A DNA stretch of 64,000 bases. It comes from Vibrio furnissii CIP 102972. Lineage in GTDB: Bacteria > Pseudomonadota > Gammaproteobacteria > Enterobacterales > Vibrionaceae. Position numbers and translations under genes: made by a program. The stretch is from contig NZ_ACZP01000013.1 of NCBI RefSeq assembly GCF_000176175.1, positions 682,001 through 746,000 of the forward strand, read 5' to 3'. Below are positions 48,255 through 57,975 of this stretch, one piece after another; position 1 is the first letter of the stretch, and every line of letters starts with the position of its first letter. The notes under the pieces are model-generated. The model searched no databases, was not told where the DNA came from, and saw only the letters and a list, made by a program, of their open reading frames with translations.

Positions 48255-49175
48255 TCACAACGAAATGAGCGATGCGACGTGACGCAAGCATTGTCTCGCC
48301 GCCGGGCTGATGCCTGCGAGTTGGAAAAATCCGTGGATCACCCCCAAATAGCGCTGACAATGAACCTCGACACCTTTACGACTCAGTAAACCGTAGAGCT
48401 GCTCGCCTTCGTCGCGCAGCGGATCGCATTCCGCGGTCAAGATGTGCGTGGTCGGCAGGCCAGCCAGATCATCACATTTCAGCAGATTGAGCTCATCTCG
48501 GTTCATCTGCTGACCTGCGTAAAGCTCAAAGCCCGACATAAGCATGGCTTTGGTGATGACATAGTCTTCGCCAAAGGTTTGATAACTGCCTGAACTGCCC
48601 GTCGGATCCAGCATCGGATAAATCAAGATTTGCTGCTTTGGCAGCCACTGCCCTTGGCGTTTTAAACGCAGACTCGTCGCCAAAGCCAAATATCCGCCAG
48701 CACTGTCGCCCAAAAGCGTGATGCTTTGCGCGTCCCCACCCAGCAGCGCCGCGTTGTGATAAACCCACTGCGCAGCTTCATACGCATCATCGTGCGCGGC
48801 AGGATAAGGATGCTCAGGCGCCAAACGATAACTCACCGCCACCACAATCGACCCGCTGAGCATCGCCAACGTTGCCAGTTGTTGGTGATGCGTCGCAAAG
48901 CCACCACTGACAAAGCAGCCCCCATGATAATAAAGCGCAATGGCAGAATTCAGTTGCGTTGCCCGACGATAAATCCGCAGTGTGAGGTCACCAACTTGGC
49001 GCTCTTCCACACGGATGCCGGCAGGCACATCGCCAGCCAGCACCGCACTGGCTTCATACCCTGCTCGACGCTCAGCAACCGACGGTAAAGGTGCATGTTT
49101 CACTCTGTTGGCGAGAAATTCCTCAACCAATGTGGCGATGCCACGCTCTAAATTTGGTGTTGACGTTGATGTCAT
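48255..49175 (-). CDS. HSL-family alpha/beta hydrolase
   Basis: 306 residues, hormone-sensitive-lipase type esterase. Oxyanion motif HGG in YYHGGCFVSGG, nucleophile in GDSAGG, late DPLRDEG aspartate and VIHGFF histidine. Likely a carboxylesterase on short acyl or aromatic esters; substrate unknown. ATG 49175 is taken as start, but AAGG is adjacent to it and no well-spaced site exists; the frame opens at a TTG 16 codons earlier. Confidence 0.88.
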   Translation of the reverse strand: MTSTSTPNLERGIATLVEEFLANRVKHAPLPSVAERRAGYEASAVLAGDVPAGIRVEERQVGDLTLRIYRRATQLNSAIALYYHGGCFVSGGFATHHQQLATLAMLSGSIVVAVSYRLAPEHPYPAAHDDAYEAAQWVYHNAALLGGDAQSITLLGDSAGGYLALATSLRLKRQGQWLPKQQILIYPMLDPTGSSGSYQTFGEDYVITKAMLMSGFELYAGQQMNRDELNLLKCDDLAGLPTTHILTAECDPLRDEGEQLYGLLSRKGVEVHCQRYLGVIHGFFQLAGISPAARQCLRHVASLISL

Positions 49176-49298
49176 CCTTCGTGTTCTCTGTCGCAAAATT
49201 TTGGTTATTGTACGCAAAGACAAACAACTGTATAAATATACAGATCACAATTTTTCAGCACGAATTGGCAAAACCAAGAAAAGAAATCGTCTAGAAAC

Positions 49299-49333
49299 AA
49301 AAAAGGCTGACAAGCGGCCATGCATTGTCAGCC
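49299..49333 (-). terminator. Terminator of the HAD gene
   Basis: Arms GGCTGACAA and TTGTCAGCC with an eleven-base loop; six T residues follow on the minus strand. Confidence 0.85.
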
Positions 49334-49367
49334 CGAATTTCACCGTTGAACACCGCCACAAGCGAGA

Positions 49368-49976
49368 CTAGAACGCTAATCCTAATGCATGCAAACGCGC
49401 ACGCGCATCTTGAGCGGTCGCAAACTGGAAGGCGTGAAATCCCTGCTCAATCGCGCCTTGCACATTGGCGGGCATGTCATCCATAAATACTGACTCATGC
49501 GGAATAATGTTTTGGCTTTGCGCTAAATGTTGATAGATGCGCGGATCTGGCTTGAGCAATCCACATTCGCTGGAGACCACTGCACCGGTAAATTTCGGCC
49601 AGAAGTCATACGTGGTTTTCAGGTGTGCCACAATCTCATTCACATTATCTGTCAGCGCATACAAGGTGTAACCTGCACTCAGTAAGTCATCCATCAAAAC
49701 CTGGGTGCCATCAATCAGCTGTTGTGTCGCTTTAATGTAGTGAAACAGGGTCTCGAGCTCCGTAGGCTCAATGCCAAGCGTGTGGTGAAACTTCACCTGC
49801 GCTTGTTGCTCGGTGTAATGACCTTTATTGAGGTCTCGCCAAATTTCGCTATGGAACAATAATTTAGCTCGTTCTTTCGCCTGCTCTGTTTCGCCAAAGG
49901 TTAACGCAGAAATTTCTGCAGGTGCCCATTTTACAATGACGTTTCCAATATCAAACACCACATTTTTTATCGCCAT
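49368..49976 (-). CDS. HAD-superfamily phosphatase, YihX-like
   Basis: 202 residues. HAD motif I FDIGNVIVKW, motif II LTDN, motif III region GLLKPDPRIY, motif IV FMDDMPANV. The DxGN form of motif I, with G in place of the second D, is typical of the YihX branch (alpha-glucose-1-phosphate phosphatase in E. coli). Substrate inferred only at family level. AGGAGG precedes the ATG. Transcribed toward the alpha/beta hydrolase. Confidence 0.87.
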   Translation of the reverse strand: MAIKNVVFDIGNVIVKWAPAEISALTFGETEQAKERAKLLFHSEIWRDLNKGHYTEQQAQVKFHHTLGIEPTELETLFHYIKATQQLIDGTQVLMDDLLSAGYTLYALTDNVNEIVAHLKTTYDFWPKFTGAVVSSECGLLKPDPRIYQHLAQSQNIIPHESVFMDDMPANVQGAIEQGFHAFQFATAQDARARLHALGLAF

Positions 49977-50063
49977 ATACGCCTCCTGATTTAGCGTCGA
50001 GTCTAGCGCAGATTGATGACCAGATGTTGAAGACTCGCTCGCATTTGGGGATTTGACACAAGC

Positions 50064-50088
50064 AAAAAACCGCTCCGAAGAGCGGTTT
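50064..50088 (-). terminator. Terminator of torCA
   Basis: Arms AAACCGCTC and GAGCGGTTT with loop CGAA and TTTTTT on the minus strand after the torA stop. Confidence 0.88.
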
Positions 50089-50106
50089 GATGACCGTAAA
50101 GAAAAA

Positions 50107-52554
50107 CTACGCGCCTTGTGGCGGTGTGAATGCTGTCAGCGGTAGCGCTTCACCTTGCCATTTTTCGATTTTAACCAGTGACGAGTTACCCGCACAGCCA
50201 TTCGCCAAACGAGAAGACGGAATGTCTGCCGTCAACACGTTACAACCGCCGTTCTTACAGATACCGTGTGGTTTATCAAAATCAGGCCATGCGCCTTCGT
50301 GGATACACACCGAACCTTGCTTGATGCCATCTGTAATGAGCGCGCCCACCAAGACTTGGCCACGATCGTTAAACGCTCGCACCAAATCGCCATCCGCAAT
50401 GCCACGTGCTTTCGCGTCGTCTGGATGGATCCAAATCGGCTCGCGGTTGGCAACGGCATACAGTTCACGCAGCTTAGCGTAGTTGAGCTGGCTATGAAGA
50501 CGGTGCGCTGCGTGTGAGGTCATCAGTTGCAGCTCGCCATCTTTGGCATTCCCCACCCACTCGGTTGGCGGTAGCCACGTTGGATGAGGAGGGCAATCTT
50601 TGTAGCCAAAGCTTTCAATGGTTTTCGAGAAGATTTCGATCTTGCCGCTTGGCGTACCCAGCGGATTGAGGATCGGATTTTCGCGGAAGTCTTTATAACG
50701 CACGAACTTCGCGTTCTCTTCGTTCCATTTCATTTCAATCAGTTGGTTCTGTTTCCAGAAGTAGCTGAAGTTAGGCATTGCCACACGGTTTGCTCGACCA
50801 ATTTTCTGTGCGTCTTTGTAGAAACCGGCCAACCATTCCATCTCCGATTTGCCTTCCATGTACACATCTCGACCGCCCGGTTTGAGCAGCTCGGCCATGT
50901 CAGCAAACACATCCAAATCGCTTCGCGCTTCGAATTGCGGCTCAATCACCTGCTTCATTGGCACCAAGTGTTGGTTACTGTAGTCGCCGGTCATAGTGAG
51001 GTCGTTGCGCTCAAATGACGTCGTGATGGGCAATACGATATCGGCATGTTTTGCTGCCGCCGTCCAATACGGTTCAGAGATAACAATCAGCTCCGGCTTT
51101 TGCCACGCTTTGATCAGACGGTTGGTGTCTTGGTGGTGAGTAAAGTTGGCACCGCCCGCCCACCAGATCATTTTCACTTCAGGGAACGTGCGCTCATGGC
51201 CGTTGTGTTGATATTTTCCGCCTGGATTTTCCAGCGCTTCCACGATACGTGCAACCGGGAACGCATTGACTGCGCCCGAAACGGCCCAATCGTTCCCCGC
51301 CGAAGATGACCCTGAAATTTCAGCAGAAATCGCCGGTAACACACCAGCGTTGCGTGTTGGGTTACCGCCATTAGAATAATGGTAAGAGAAACCAAAACCA
51401 CCGCCCGGCAAGCCAATTTGACCCAACATCGCCGCCAATGTAACCAGCATCCAGTGTTTCTGTTCACCGTATTGCTGGCGTTGAATGCCCCAACCGGACA
51501 TGATCATGGTGCGGTTTTGACTGAAAATATCCCCCAACAACTCAAGCTGTTTCGCGGGCACGCCACAAATGCTTTCTGCCCACTGCGGTGTTTTCTCAAC
51601 GCCATCGGATTGACCCAGCAGGTACGCTTCAAACTTGTCGTAACCTGAGGTGTATTTGCTCAAAAACTCCACATCATGTTGTTTCTTCGCCACCAATGAA
51701 TGTGCCACACCCAACAGCATCGCCACGTCCGTGCCCGGATGTGGTGCCAACCATTGCACTTTGTCGCCAAAGAATTCAATAGTTTCAGAGCGCATTGGAT
51801 CAATCGCAATAATCGTTTTGTTGGATTTTTGCAGTTGATGGAAGAACTCAAGGCCAGCACCATCGGTACTCAGCCAAGAGATTTTGAGTGTGTTGATTGG
51901 GTTGAGTCCCCAAAGCACGACGACATCCGAATGTTCCATGATCATCGGGTACGTGGTTTGTTGCTCATAAACTTCAATCGAACCCACAACATGCGGCATG
52001 ATGACTTGCGCGGCGCCCGTTGAGTAGTCACCCAAGTGACCCGAATAACCGCCCGCCATACTCATGTAACGTTGCAGCAAAGTTTGCGCTTTGTGCAAAA
52101 TGCCACTCGAACGCCAACCGTAAGATCCTGCAAACACTGACTCCGCACCATACTGCTTACGAATGCGCATTTGCTGCTTATGGATCAATTGATACACCTG
52201 CTCCCAAGTTACGCGGACAAACTCATCGTCGCCACGAGTGCCTTGCGGTTTAGATGGGTTTGCGAGGTATCCTTTACGAACCATTGGGTATTTGACGCGA
52301 GCCTGCGTGTGCGCTTGATCCGGCGCAGACGATTGCAGGCTGTTTTCCACGGTTTGTGGCAGTGCGTTGGTCGATGACACGATTTTGCCATCTTTCACTT
52401 CAACCAACATGGCGCCCCAGCGACCCGCTGTTAATACAGCCGAACCACTGCGCTCGTTCGCGAAAACAGGCATCGGTGCAACAGAAGAGATAGCAAAAGC
52501 GCCCGCTGTCATACCTGCACCTTTCAGAAAACTTCGACGTGTGATAGTTGTCAT
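50107..52554 (-). CDS. torA: Periplasmic TMAO reductase catalytic subunit
   Basis: 815 residues, molybdopterin oxidoreductase of the TorA/BisC group. Twin-arginine signal RRSFLKGAG at residues 6-14, SYGWRSSG, molybdenum serine ligand S178 in [17 protein letters not shown], as in E. coli TorA. Reduces trimethylamine N-oxide (possibly other N- or S-oxides) as terminal electron acceptor, fed by TorC. ATG 52554 has AGGA 7 bases upstream and places the Tat motif correctly; the open frame begins 11 codons earlier. No torD chaperone gene follows. Confidence 0.93.
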   Translation of the reverse strand: MTTITRRSFLKGAGMTAGAFAISSVAPMPVFANERSGSAVLTAGRWGAMLVEVKDGKIVSSTNALPQTVENSLQSSAPDQAHTQARVKYPMVRKGYLANPSKPQGTRGDDEFVRVTWEQVYQLIHKQQMRIRKQYGAESVFAGSYGWRSSGILHKAQTLLQRYMSMAGGYSGHLGDYSTGAAQVIMPHVVGSIEVYEQQTTYPMIMEHSDVVVLWGLNPINTLKISWLSTDGAGLEFFHQLQKSNKTIIAIDPMRSETIEFFGDKVQWLAPHPGTDVAMLLGVAHSLVAKKQHDVEFLSKYTSGYDKFEAYLLGQSDGVEKTPQWAESICGVPAKQLELLGDIFSQNRTMIMSGWGIQRQQYGEQKHWMLVTLAAMLGQIGLPGGGFGFSYHYSNGGNPTRNAGVLPAISAEISGSSSAGNDWAVSGAVNAFPVARIVEALENPGGKYQHNGHERTFPEVKMIWWAGGANFTHHQDTNRLIKAWQKPELIVISEPYWTAAAKHADIVLPITTSFERNDLTMTGDYSNQHLVPMKQVIEPQFEARSDLDVFADMAELLKPGGRDVYMEGKSEMEWLAGFYKDAQKIGRANRVAMPNFSYFWKQNQLIEMKWNEENAKFVRYKDFRENPILNPLGTPSGKIEIFSKTIESFGYKDCPPHPTWLPPTEWVGNAKDGELQLMTSHAAHRLHSQLNYAKLRELYAVANREPIWIHPDDAKARGIADGDLVRAFNDRGQVLVGALITDGIKQGSVCIHEGAWPDFDKPHGICKNGGCNVLTADIPSSRLANGCAGNSSLVKIEKWQGEALPLTAFTPPQGA

Positions 52555-52573
52555 CACTGAATCCTTATACTGG

Positions 52574-53665
52574 TTATTGAGCGGCATCTTTTGCGTTGTA
52601 TTGGAAGTACTTAGTCAGAATCTCTAAGTCTTCTTTGCTGATCGATGTGCGATCACCCATGCTCTTCGCAACCGCAGGCCATGCGTTGACAGTAAAGTGT
52701 TCACTTGGGATTTTGGCGTGACACGTTGAACAGTACACATTGTCTAGCTGCTCTGCGTAAGACCATAGAGAATCCACTTTCGCCAACACTGGCGTTTCGA
52801 TGTCGCCTTGCAACTCAACTTGGCGCCATTGATTACCGTAATCGTCTTCTTTGTACTCACCTGTCTTCAACGCTTTTTGACCCGCGTCTGTCAAGATCGC
52901 GACCACAGCACGTTTGCCTTGGCCCATATACAGAACCTGCTCAGCCCCTTGCATTTGGTAAGCCTGCATCGTTACGGTACGTTTGCCATCGTGATCGCTC
53001 ACCACCGCCAGTTTGGTCGCCGGATTGATGGTGCCCAAATCGCCAATTGGCGTGACTTGAAGGGTGAAGACTTCTTTTGCCGTGGTTGGCGTGAGTTTGG
53101 CTTCATCCACCAAATGCGCCAGTGCTTGGCTGTCCATTTTCACTTCAGGAAGAATGTGCGCGACCCCTTTGTGACAATCAATACAGGTTTGATTATTTTC
53201 AATCCCATATTGGTGCATTTTCTGCGCTTCAGGTGACTGGTCGTAAGTTTCCATCGCGTCTTCAGTGTGACAAGAACGGCACGTCACAGAGTCATTCGCT
53301 TTTAACTGCGCCCAGACCATCTCCGCCATTTCTGCGCGATGTGCCTCGTATTTTTCATCGGTACTGATCTTTTTGGTGATGAATTCGTGGTAGATATCTT
53401 TGGATGCGCGAATTTTGGTGATTAAGTAATCGATGGTATCGGTCGGAATATGACAGTCTGCACATTCAGCGCGAATACCCTTCGCATTGGTGAAATGAAC
53501 CGAACCTTGATATTCCTTATAAGGTGTATCCATAGTGTGACAAGAAACACAAAACTCGGTACTCGACGTTTTTTCTAAGATGGCATGCGTTACGCCAAGT
53601 GATAGCCAACCAATGACAACACCAATGACGAGAACAAGCACTATAGCGCCTTTTTTTATACTCAT
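52574..53665 (-). CDS. torC: Pentaheme cytochrome c TorC
   Basis: 363 residues. N-terminal membrane anchor (about 6-29), four heme sites of the NapC/NirT domain CVSCH 39-43, CADCH 68-72, CRSCH 129-133, CIDCH 161-165, and a fifth in the C-terminal domain CSTCH 312-316. Transfers electrons from the menaquinol pool to TorA. GAGGA is 3-4 bases before the ATG. First gene of torCA; TorA starts 19 bases after its stop. Confidence 0.95.
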   Translation of the reverse strand: MSIKKGAIVLVLVIGVVIGWLSLGVTHAILEKTSSTEFCVSCHTMDTPYKEYQGSVHFTNAKGIRAECADCHIPTDTIDYLITKIRASKDIYHEFITKKISTDEKYEAHRAEMAEMVWAQLKANDSVTCRSCHTEDAMETYDQSPEAQKMHQYGIENNQTCIDCHKGVAHILPEVKMDSQALAHLVDEAKLTPTTAKEVFTLQVTPIGDLGTINPATKLAVVSDHDGKRTVTMQAYQMQGAEQVLYMGQGKRAVVAILTDAGQKALKTGEYKEDDYGNQWRQVELQGDIETPVLAKVDSLWSYAEQLDNVYCSTCHAKIPSEHFTVNAWPAVAKSMGDRTSISKEDLEILTKYFQYNAKDAAQ

Positions 53666-53741
53666 TTTTCCTCACAAATCTGTGGTGGGGATGATTTCCA
53701 GTGAAGCCTAATTCGATGATCTGAACAGAGTTGCGAGTGCG

Positions 53742-53758
53742 ACCCTACCCCTTAGGGT
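53742..53758. promoter_or_regulatory. Inverted repeat upstream of torC
   Basis: Arms ACCCTA and TAGGGT with CCCCT between, 77-93 bases upstream of the torC start. A regulator site by position; the TACCCCT half resembles a Nar-type heptamer but the second half does not fit, so no regulator is named. Confidence 0.35.
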
Positions 53759-53797
53759 TAGGCTTTCTAATAGTAGTCAATCGATAGCATAGGTGAA

Positions 53798-53813
53798 TGT
53801 GATTCACATCACT
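53798..53813. promoter_or_regulatory. CRP-like site upstream of torCA
   Basis: TGTGATTCACATCACT matches TGTGA-N6-TCACA at nine of the ten defined bases and lies 133-148 bases upstream of torC, a usual range for CRP activation. Binding by CRP is inferred. Confidence 0.65.
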
Positions 53814-53960
53814 TTTTGTACCAGAATCAAATTATCGCAAAACAATTTGCGCTGATTTCTCAGTTCTTATACGAATAAATCGGGTTACAGAAGAGAATTT
53901 GAGAGAAATAGGTAGAGAAATGAAAGGTATAGCGGTAATCGAAATGAAGAAAATAACGAT

Positions 53961-54008
53961 AAAAAAATGCAGCGATAGTGCGCGAATGCAATCGCCACTA
54001 TCACTGCA
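53961..54008 (-). terminator. Terminator of queEC operon
   Basis: Long arms TGCAGCGATAGTG and CACTATCACTGCA with one mismatch and a further inner GCG/CGC pairing; on the minus strand seven T residues follow. Lies just beyond the queC stop. Confidence 0.85.
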
Positions 54009-54033
54009 TCAAGTCAATCTGTCTTAGCAAAAA

Positions 54034-54723
54034 TTATTGGTTTTGTTTTGCAACCAATGCAGCCATCACGGCTTCACGATGTTCCAAATAATCATTTAAG
54101 CCGACTTTGCGTAGATGACACGACGGGCAATCGCCACAGCCATCCCCCATGATGCCGTTGTAACACGTCAGTGTTTCATGACGCACCAGCTCCAGCGCGC
54201 CATTTTGATCCGCCATAGCCCAGGTTTCAGCTTTATTTAACCACATCAACGGCGTGCAAATCTCCAGTTCACGATCCATCCCCAAGACCAACGCACTGTT
54301 CATCGCTTTGACAAAGTCATTGCGGCAATCGGGATAGCCCGAAAAATCGGTTTCACACACACCCGTGATCACGGTTTGCGCGCCGATTTGGTAAGCATAA
54401 ATGCCCGCCAGCGTCAGAAACAGAATGTTGCGGCCTGGGACAAATGAGTTAGGCAGGCCATTTTCTTGCAGTTCGTTGGACACCGGAATGTCATCGCGCG
54501 TCAGTGAGCTGATCGCCAATTCGTTCAACAGCCCCACATCCATCACTTTGTGCGCTTTCACACCGAGTTTTTTCGCCAGCGTTTGAGCCACTTCGATTTC
54601 CAATTTATGGCGCTGCCCGTAATCAAACGTAATCGCATGCACTTCATCAAACTCTTTCAACGCTTGAACCAGACAGGTGGTTGAGTCCTGACCGCCGCTA
54701 AAGACGACAACTGCTTTTTTCAT
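54034..54723 (-). CDS. queC: 7-cyano-7-deazaguanine synthase
   Basis: 229 residues. ATP PP-loop [11 protein letters not shown] (8-18) and the zinc site with C187, C196, C199, C202 ([11 protein letters not shown]). Converts 7-carboxy-7-deazaguanine, ammonia and ATP to preQ0 in queuosine synthesis. Downstream of queE by 12 bases in the same operon. Confidence 0.96.
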   Translation of the reverse strand: MKKAVVVFSGGQDSTTCLVQALKEFDEVHAITFDYGQRHKLEIEVAQTLAKKLGVKAHKVMDVGLLNELAISSLTRDDIPVSNELQENGLPNSFVPGRNILFLTLAGIYAYQIGAQTVITGVCETDFSGYPDCRNDFVKAMNSALVLGMDRELEICTPLMWLNKAETWAMADQNGALELVRHETLTCYNGIMGDGCGDCPSCHLRKVGLNDYLEHREAVMAALVAKQNQ

Positions 54724-54735
54724 TCTACGATTCCT

Positions 54736-55404
54736 TTACGCAATACTGAGATATTTGTGGGTTTGGATCGACAAGCGCCAGTTACGCGCGATGCAGGTAT
54801 CAATACACAATTGCGTTGCACGTGGCTTTTGGCTAATCGGTTGAAGCGCGACCACCGTCGTTGCCGGCACACCCGCGCGCGCTAAAAGTTGGTCTAAGTT
54901 ATCGATGTCTTTCTCTGTTGCCACAGGGTGCTTGATCTCGTTGGCGCGTTGCAGCGCCACATCCACCACAGGCAGTTTGCCTTTCATGGCCACTTTTGGT
55001 GACACTGTCACCCAAGTGTTTTCCGTTGCTTGTACCGCAAATGTGCCGCTGGTTTCGATCTGACAACGGCAACCGATCGCTTCAAACGCTTGGGTCAATG
55101 GCACGAGATCATAGATACAAGGTTCGCCACCTGTGATCACGATATGTTTGGCCGTATAACCTTGAGCACGATATCGTTCGATGATCTGCTGCGCAGATGC
55201 CGAACACCAGTTCGGATTGTCTTCTGTCTTGACCAGAATTTCATCAAATGAACGCTCATCAGCGGGCGCCGCATCCCACGTTTGTTTGGTATCGCACCAC
55301 GCACAACCGACAGGACATTCTTGCAGACGAACAAAAACCGCAGGCACGCCGGTAAACACGCCCTCGCCCTGAATCGTCTCAAACATTTCGTTTACTTTAT
55401 ACAA
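54736..55404 (-). CDS. queE: 7-carboxy-7-deazaguanine synthase
   Basis: 222 residues from the TTG at 55404, a length and N-terminus (YKVNEMFETIQGEG) that match E. coli QueE (223). The radical-SAM cluster cysteines are C30, C34, C37 in CPVGCAWC; VVITGGEPC and CQIETSGT follow. Makes 7-carboxy-7-deazaguanine from 6-carboxytetrahydropterin. The frame stays open another 24 codons to a TTG at 55476, but that part lacks family similarity. An AGG about 10 bases upstream is the only ribosome-site candidate. Confidence 0.92.
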   Translation of the reverse strand: MYKVNEMFETIQGEGVFTGVPAVFVRLQECPVGCAWCDTKQTWDAAPADERSFDEILVKTEDNPNWCSASAQQIIERYRAQGYTAKHIVITGGEPCIYDLVPLTQAFEAIGCRCQIETSGTFAVQATENTWVTVSPKVAMKGKLPVVDVALQRANEIKHPVATEKDIDNLDQLLARAGVPATTVVALQPISQKPRATQLCIDTCIARNWRLSIQTHKYLSIA

Positions 55405-55659
55405 GGTAAAATTGCCTAACTTGTTATCCAAAAATTGCAGGTCGCTGACCTTAAAGGATGCGTTCGTGAAGGTCAATTTAAAACCGACGTGACTCGCATA
55501 AAAAGCGCCGATAGATCCTTCAAACCTGACTCAAACATAGCGCTATCCAGCGCATACTTATGCCCATTCATTGAACATCACTTTCATCAAAAACGCGCAT
55601 CCTGTCATATTTTAGGTATAATCTTGACTTCCGTTTCGCGCAGACTTTTTAGGTAAAAC

Positions 55660-56484
55660 ATGTACAAACTGATCGCTCTTGATATGGATGGCACCCTTTT
55701 AAACAGCCAAAAGCAGATTTCACCACGGACTAAACTGGCGATTGCTGAGGCACGTGAACAAGGCATTCAAGTGGTGTTGGCCTCCGGCCGCCCGATTGAT
55801 GGCATGCGCAGTAAGCTTGAAGAACTGAACATCCAATCCAACGACGATTACGTGCTTTACTACAACGGGTCAATGGTCGCCAATGTCGGCACAGGCGAAA
55901 TCATCTATCAACAGATTTTGGATGGTCGTAGTGCAAAAATGGTAGCGCGTTTGGCAAACGAGATGGGCGTCAATACCCATGCATTTAGCCAAATTCACGG
56001 CTTGATCACACCAAAGATCAGCCAATTTACCGAAGTCGAAGCGCAGATTAACGGCCTGACGATCACGGAAATGGACTTCGAACTGCTCGAAGACGATCAC
56101 CCGATTATCAAAGCCATGATTGTTGCCGAACCTGAGCTGCTCACTCGCACGATTGAAAGCCTACCCGCGGAACTGCATGAACAATACACCATTGTGCAAA
56201 GTGCCCCATTCTTCCTTGAATTCCTCAACACGAAAAGTAATAAAGGCGTCGGTGTCAAAGCGATTGCTGACCACCTCAACATTCCGGCCAGTCAGGTGAT
56301 ATGTATGGGCGATGCTGAAAACGATCACCACATGCTGAACTATGCTGGCCTAGGCATTGCGATGGCAAATGCGATGGAAGAAACCAAGCGCATTGCCGAT
56401 TACATTACGTTGAGCAACGATGAAGATGGTGTTGCTGTAGCCATCGAAAAGTTTGCGCTCAACAAAACACCCTGTGACGCGTAA
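55660..56484 (+). CDS. yidA: Cof-type HAD sugar-phosphatase YidA
   Basis: 274 residues, close in layout to E. coli YidA. Motif I DMDGTLLNS at 8-16, motif II ASGRP, K in motif III, motif IV GDAENDHHML. The E. coli enzyme dephosphorylates sugar phosphates; cytoplasmic. Divergent from queE across 255 bases in which I saw no riboswitch fold. Confidence 0.9.
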   Translation: MYKLIALDMDGTLLNSQKQISPRTKLAIAEAREQGIQVVLASGRPIDGMRSKLEELNIQSNDDYVLYYNGSMVANVGTGEIIYQQILDGRSAKMVARLANEMGVNTHAFSQIHGLITPKISQFTEVEAQINGLTITEMDFELLEDDHPIIKAMIVAEPELLTRTIESLPAELHEQYTIVQSAPFFLEFLNTKSNKGVGVKAIADHLNIPASQVICMGDAENDHHMLNYAGLGIAMANAMEETKRIADYITLSNDEDGVAVAIEKFALNKTPCDA

Positions 56485-56502
56485 ACACATAGACTTCAGA
56501 TC

Positions 56503-56529
56503 AAAAAGGCGGCCTATGGCCGCCTTTTT
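56503..56529. terminator. Bidirectional terminator
   Basis: Twelve-base arms AAAAAGGCGGCC and GGCCGCCTTTTT with loop TAT. Separates yidA from the convergent siroheme synthase gene. Confidence 0.92.
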
Positions 56530-56576
56530 ACTTGGATTCATTTCTGACTTGATTGGATGTCCAAAGCGCGACGCGG

Positions 56577-57515
56577 CTATTTCTCGTAGCCTTGTCCCAG
56601 CACACGTTGTTGCGCTTGCAGCAACGCGTACTCTTGGGTGCCTTGAGGGATCAAAACGCACACGCGAAGCTGCGCTTGACTCGCTTGCTGTAGGCGTTCA
56701 CTCAATTCGGCGGCACTGGAAAAGTGTTCACGTTCTGCGTCGCGACGGCACAAATCAATAAATTCAAACGGGCATGAACGCGCATGCAAGACCAGTTCGG
56801 CCTGTTGCATGTAACGCAGTGCTTTCAGCGGCAGAAGCTCAACATCCTGGCCAAATTCAACCCACGTCACTTCACCACGTTCATCCAACGGCTTATCGAG
56901 CGCTTTAATATAAATCTTCTCGAGGCTTTCACGATCTTTGGCATTTTTAACTTCGGTTTCTGCGAAAAACAGCTCCCAAAATTTGCGACGTAGATCAACT
57001 GTCGGCAAAAATTCTTTAATTGAGTTGCGTTTTGACGCTCCGAAATCAGCCAATAATCCTAGGTTTTGTGGCAGGACCGCTTCCAAGGTTTCACGGACGT
57101 TGCGAATCAGTACCGGAGACGCGCCACCACTGGAGATCGCCAGTTGAATTCGACCTCGTTCAATCATCGAAGGCGTGATGAAATCACAGTAAGGTTGGTC
57201 GTCCACCACATTGACTAAAATACCAAGTTTTTTTGCATCCTTATGCACTTGATGATTGAGTTCAGGATTGTCGGTTGTCGCCCAGACTTGCAAGTACTCC
57301 TTTGTGAGCAATTGCGAGGAGTAAAAGTTCTGTATCCATTGGCATTTGCGGTCATCCACATAGGATTGAAGAGTCGAGGCAATTTGTGGTGATACAATGG
57401 TCACTTTCGCACCAGCACGCAGCAGCGCATCAATCTTGCGGCACGCTACCTCTCCTCCGCCAACAACGAGCACAGGTTTATTTGTTAAATCCAGAAACAG
57501 AGGAAAGTATCGCAT
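56577..57515 (-). CDS. cysG: Siroheme synthase (dehydrogenase/ferrochelatase) with relic methyltransferase tail
   Basis: 312 residues. Residues 1-210 match the N-terminal half of CysG (Met8-like): NAD site VVGGGEVACRK, NVVDDQPYCDFITPSMIERG, ISSGGASPVLIRNVRE. It oxidises precorrin-2 and inserts iron to give siroheme. Residues about 215-312 still align with the start of the CysG methyltransferase (GEVTWVEFG, LKALRYMQQAELVLHA, LCRRDAER), but the SAM loop GAGPGD is gone and the domain is cut short, so methylation must come from another protein. No good ribosome site is seen before ATG 57515. Confidence 0.88.
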   Translation of the reverse strand: MRYFPLFLDLTNKPVLVVGGGEVACRKIDALLRAGAKVTIVSPQIASTLQSYVDDRKCQWIQNFYSSQLLTKEYLQVWATTDNPELNHQVHKDAKKLGILVNVVDDQPYCDFITPSMIERGRIQLAISSGGASPVLIRNVRETLEAVLPQNLGLLADFGASKRNSIKEFLPTVDLRRKFWELFFAETEVKNAKDRESLEKIYIKALDKPLDERGEVTWVEFGQDVELLPLKALRYMQQAELVLHARSCPFEFIDLCRRDAEREHFSSAAELSERLQQASQAQLRVCVLIPQGTQEYALLQAQQRVLGQGYEK

Positions 57516-57975
57516 TTTATTTTGTTCACAATCTAAATAACTATGCGTTTCATGCTACCAAAAAAGGTGCAATGAAATCACTAGCTAAGGTGGATGAAAT
57601 AATTAATCACCGAATTTAAGCGGATGATCAGCATTTTATATTGAATTACCATGCCGACACCAAGTGTTAATATTAAGTTAACAGTCAATAGTACTTCGAC
57701 CGTTCTGTTGCACTATTCGTGTGCCTAGTTGCACTATTTACAATCGCGTAACATTTGGCCATTCTAACAACAGCTTAGGTTTGGCTTCTCAAACGAAAAT
57801 CTTTTTAAATTATATATTTGAGAAAACTTTAATCCTTTCCTACGCTTATAAACGGTTGATTTGTAAACGTGCGATTGAGCCCAAATACAACCGAAACTAA
57901 TAATAAAACACAACATTTTCTGAACCTTGGATCAGGCATCACTGATCAAATATGGATCATACAGGAAGGATACAA
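57516..57975. other. 460-bp AT-rich leader and promoter region of aap operon
   Basis: No credible gene. Contains the 11-bp direct repeat described separately and long AT-rich stretches (around 57805-57850). A strong ribosome site AGGAAGGA lies at the right end before aapJ. The size suggests complex control or a long leader. Confidence 0.5.
57707..57738 (+). repeat. Two direct repeats of GTTGCACTATT, 21 bp apart
   Basis: Exact 11-base copies at 57707-57717 and 57728-57738, start-to-start distance 21 bases, that is two helical turns. This is the usual geometry for two regulator dimers or monomers on one DNA face upstream of aapJ. The regulator is unknown. Confidence 0.6.

Noticed and set aside
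53742..53758. NarP/NarL heptamer pair before torC
   Set aside because: One half reads TACCCCT, but the other half does not match in the 7-2-7 arrangement, so only a generic inverted repeat is reported.
55405..55659. preQ1 riboswitch upstream of queE
   Set aside because: The gap was read on the queE strand for the compact preQ1-I hairpin with A-rich tail and for larger classes; none was convincing.
57720..57735. Sigma-54 promoter upstream of aapJ
   Set aside because: GTGCCTAGTTGCA superficially resembles -24/-12 elements, but the invariant GG of the -24 box is absent and spacing does not fit.
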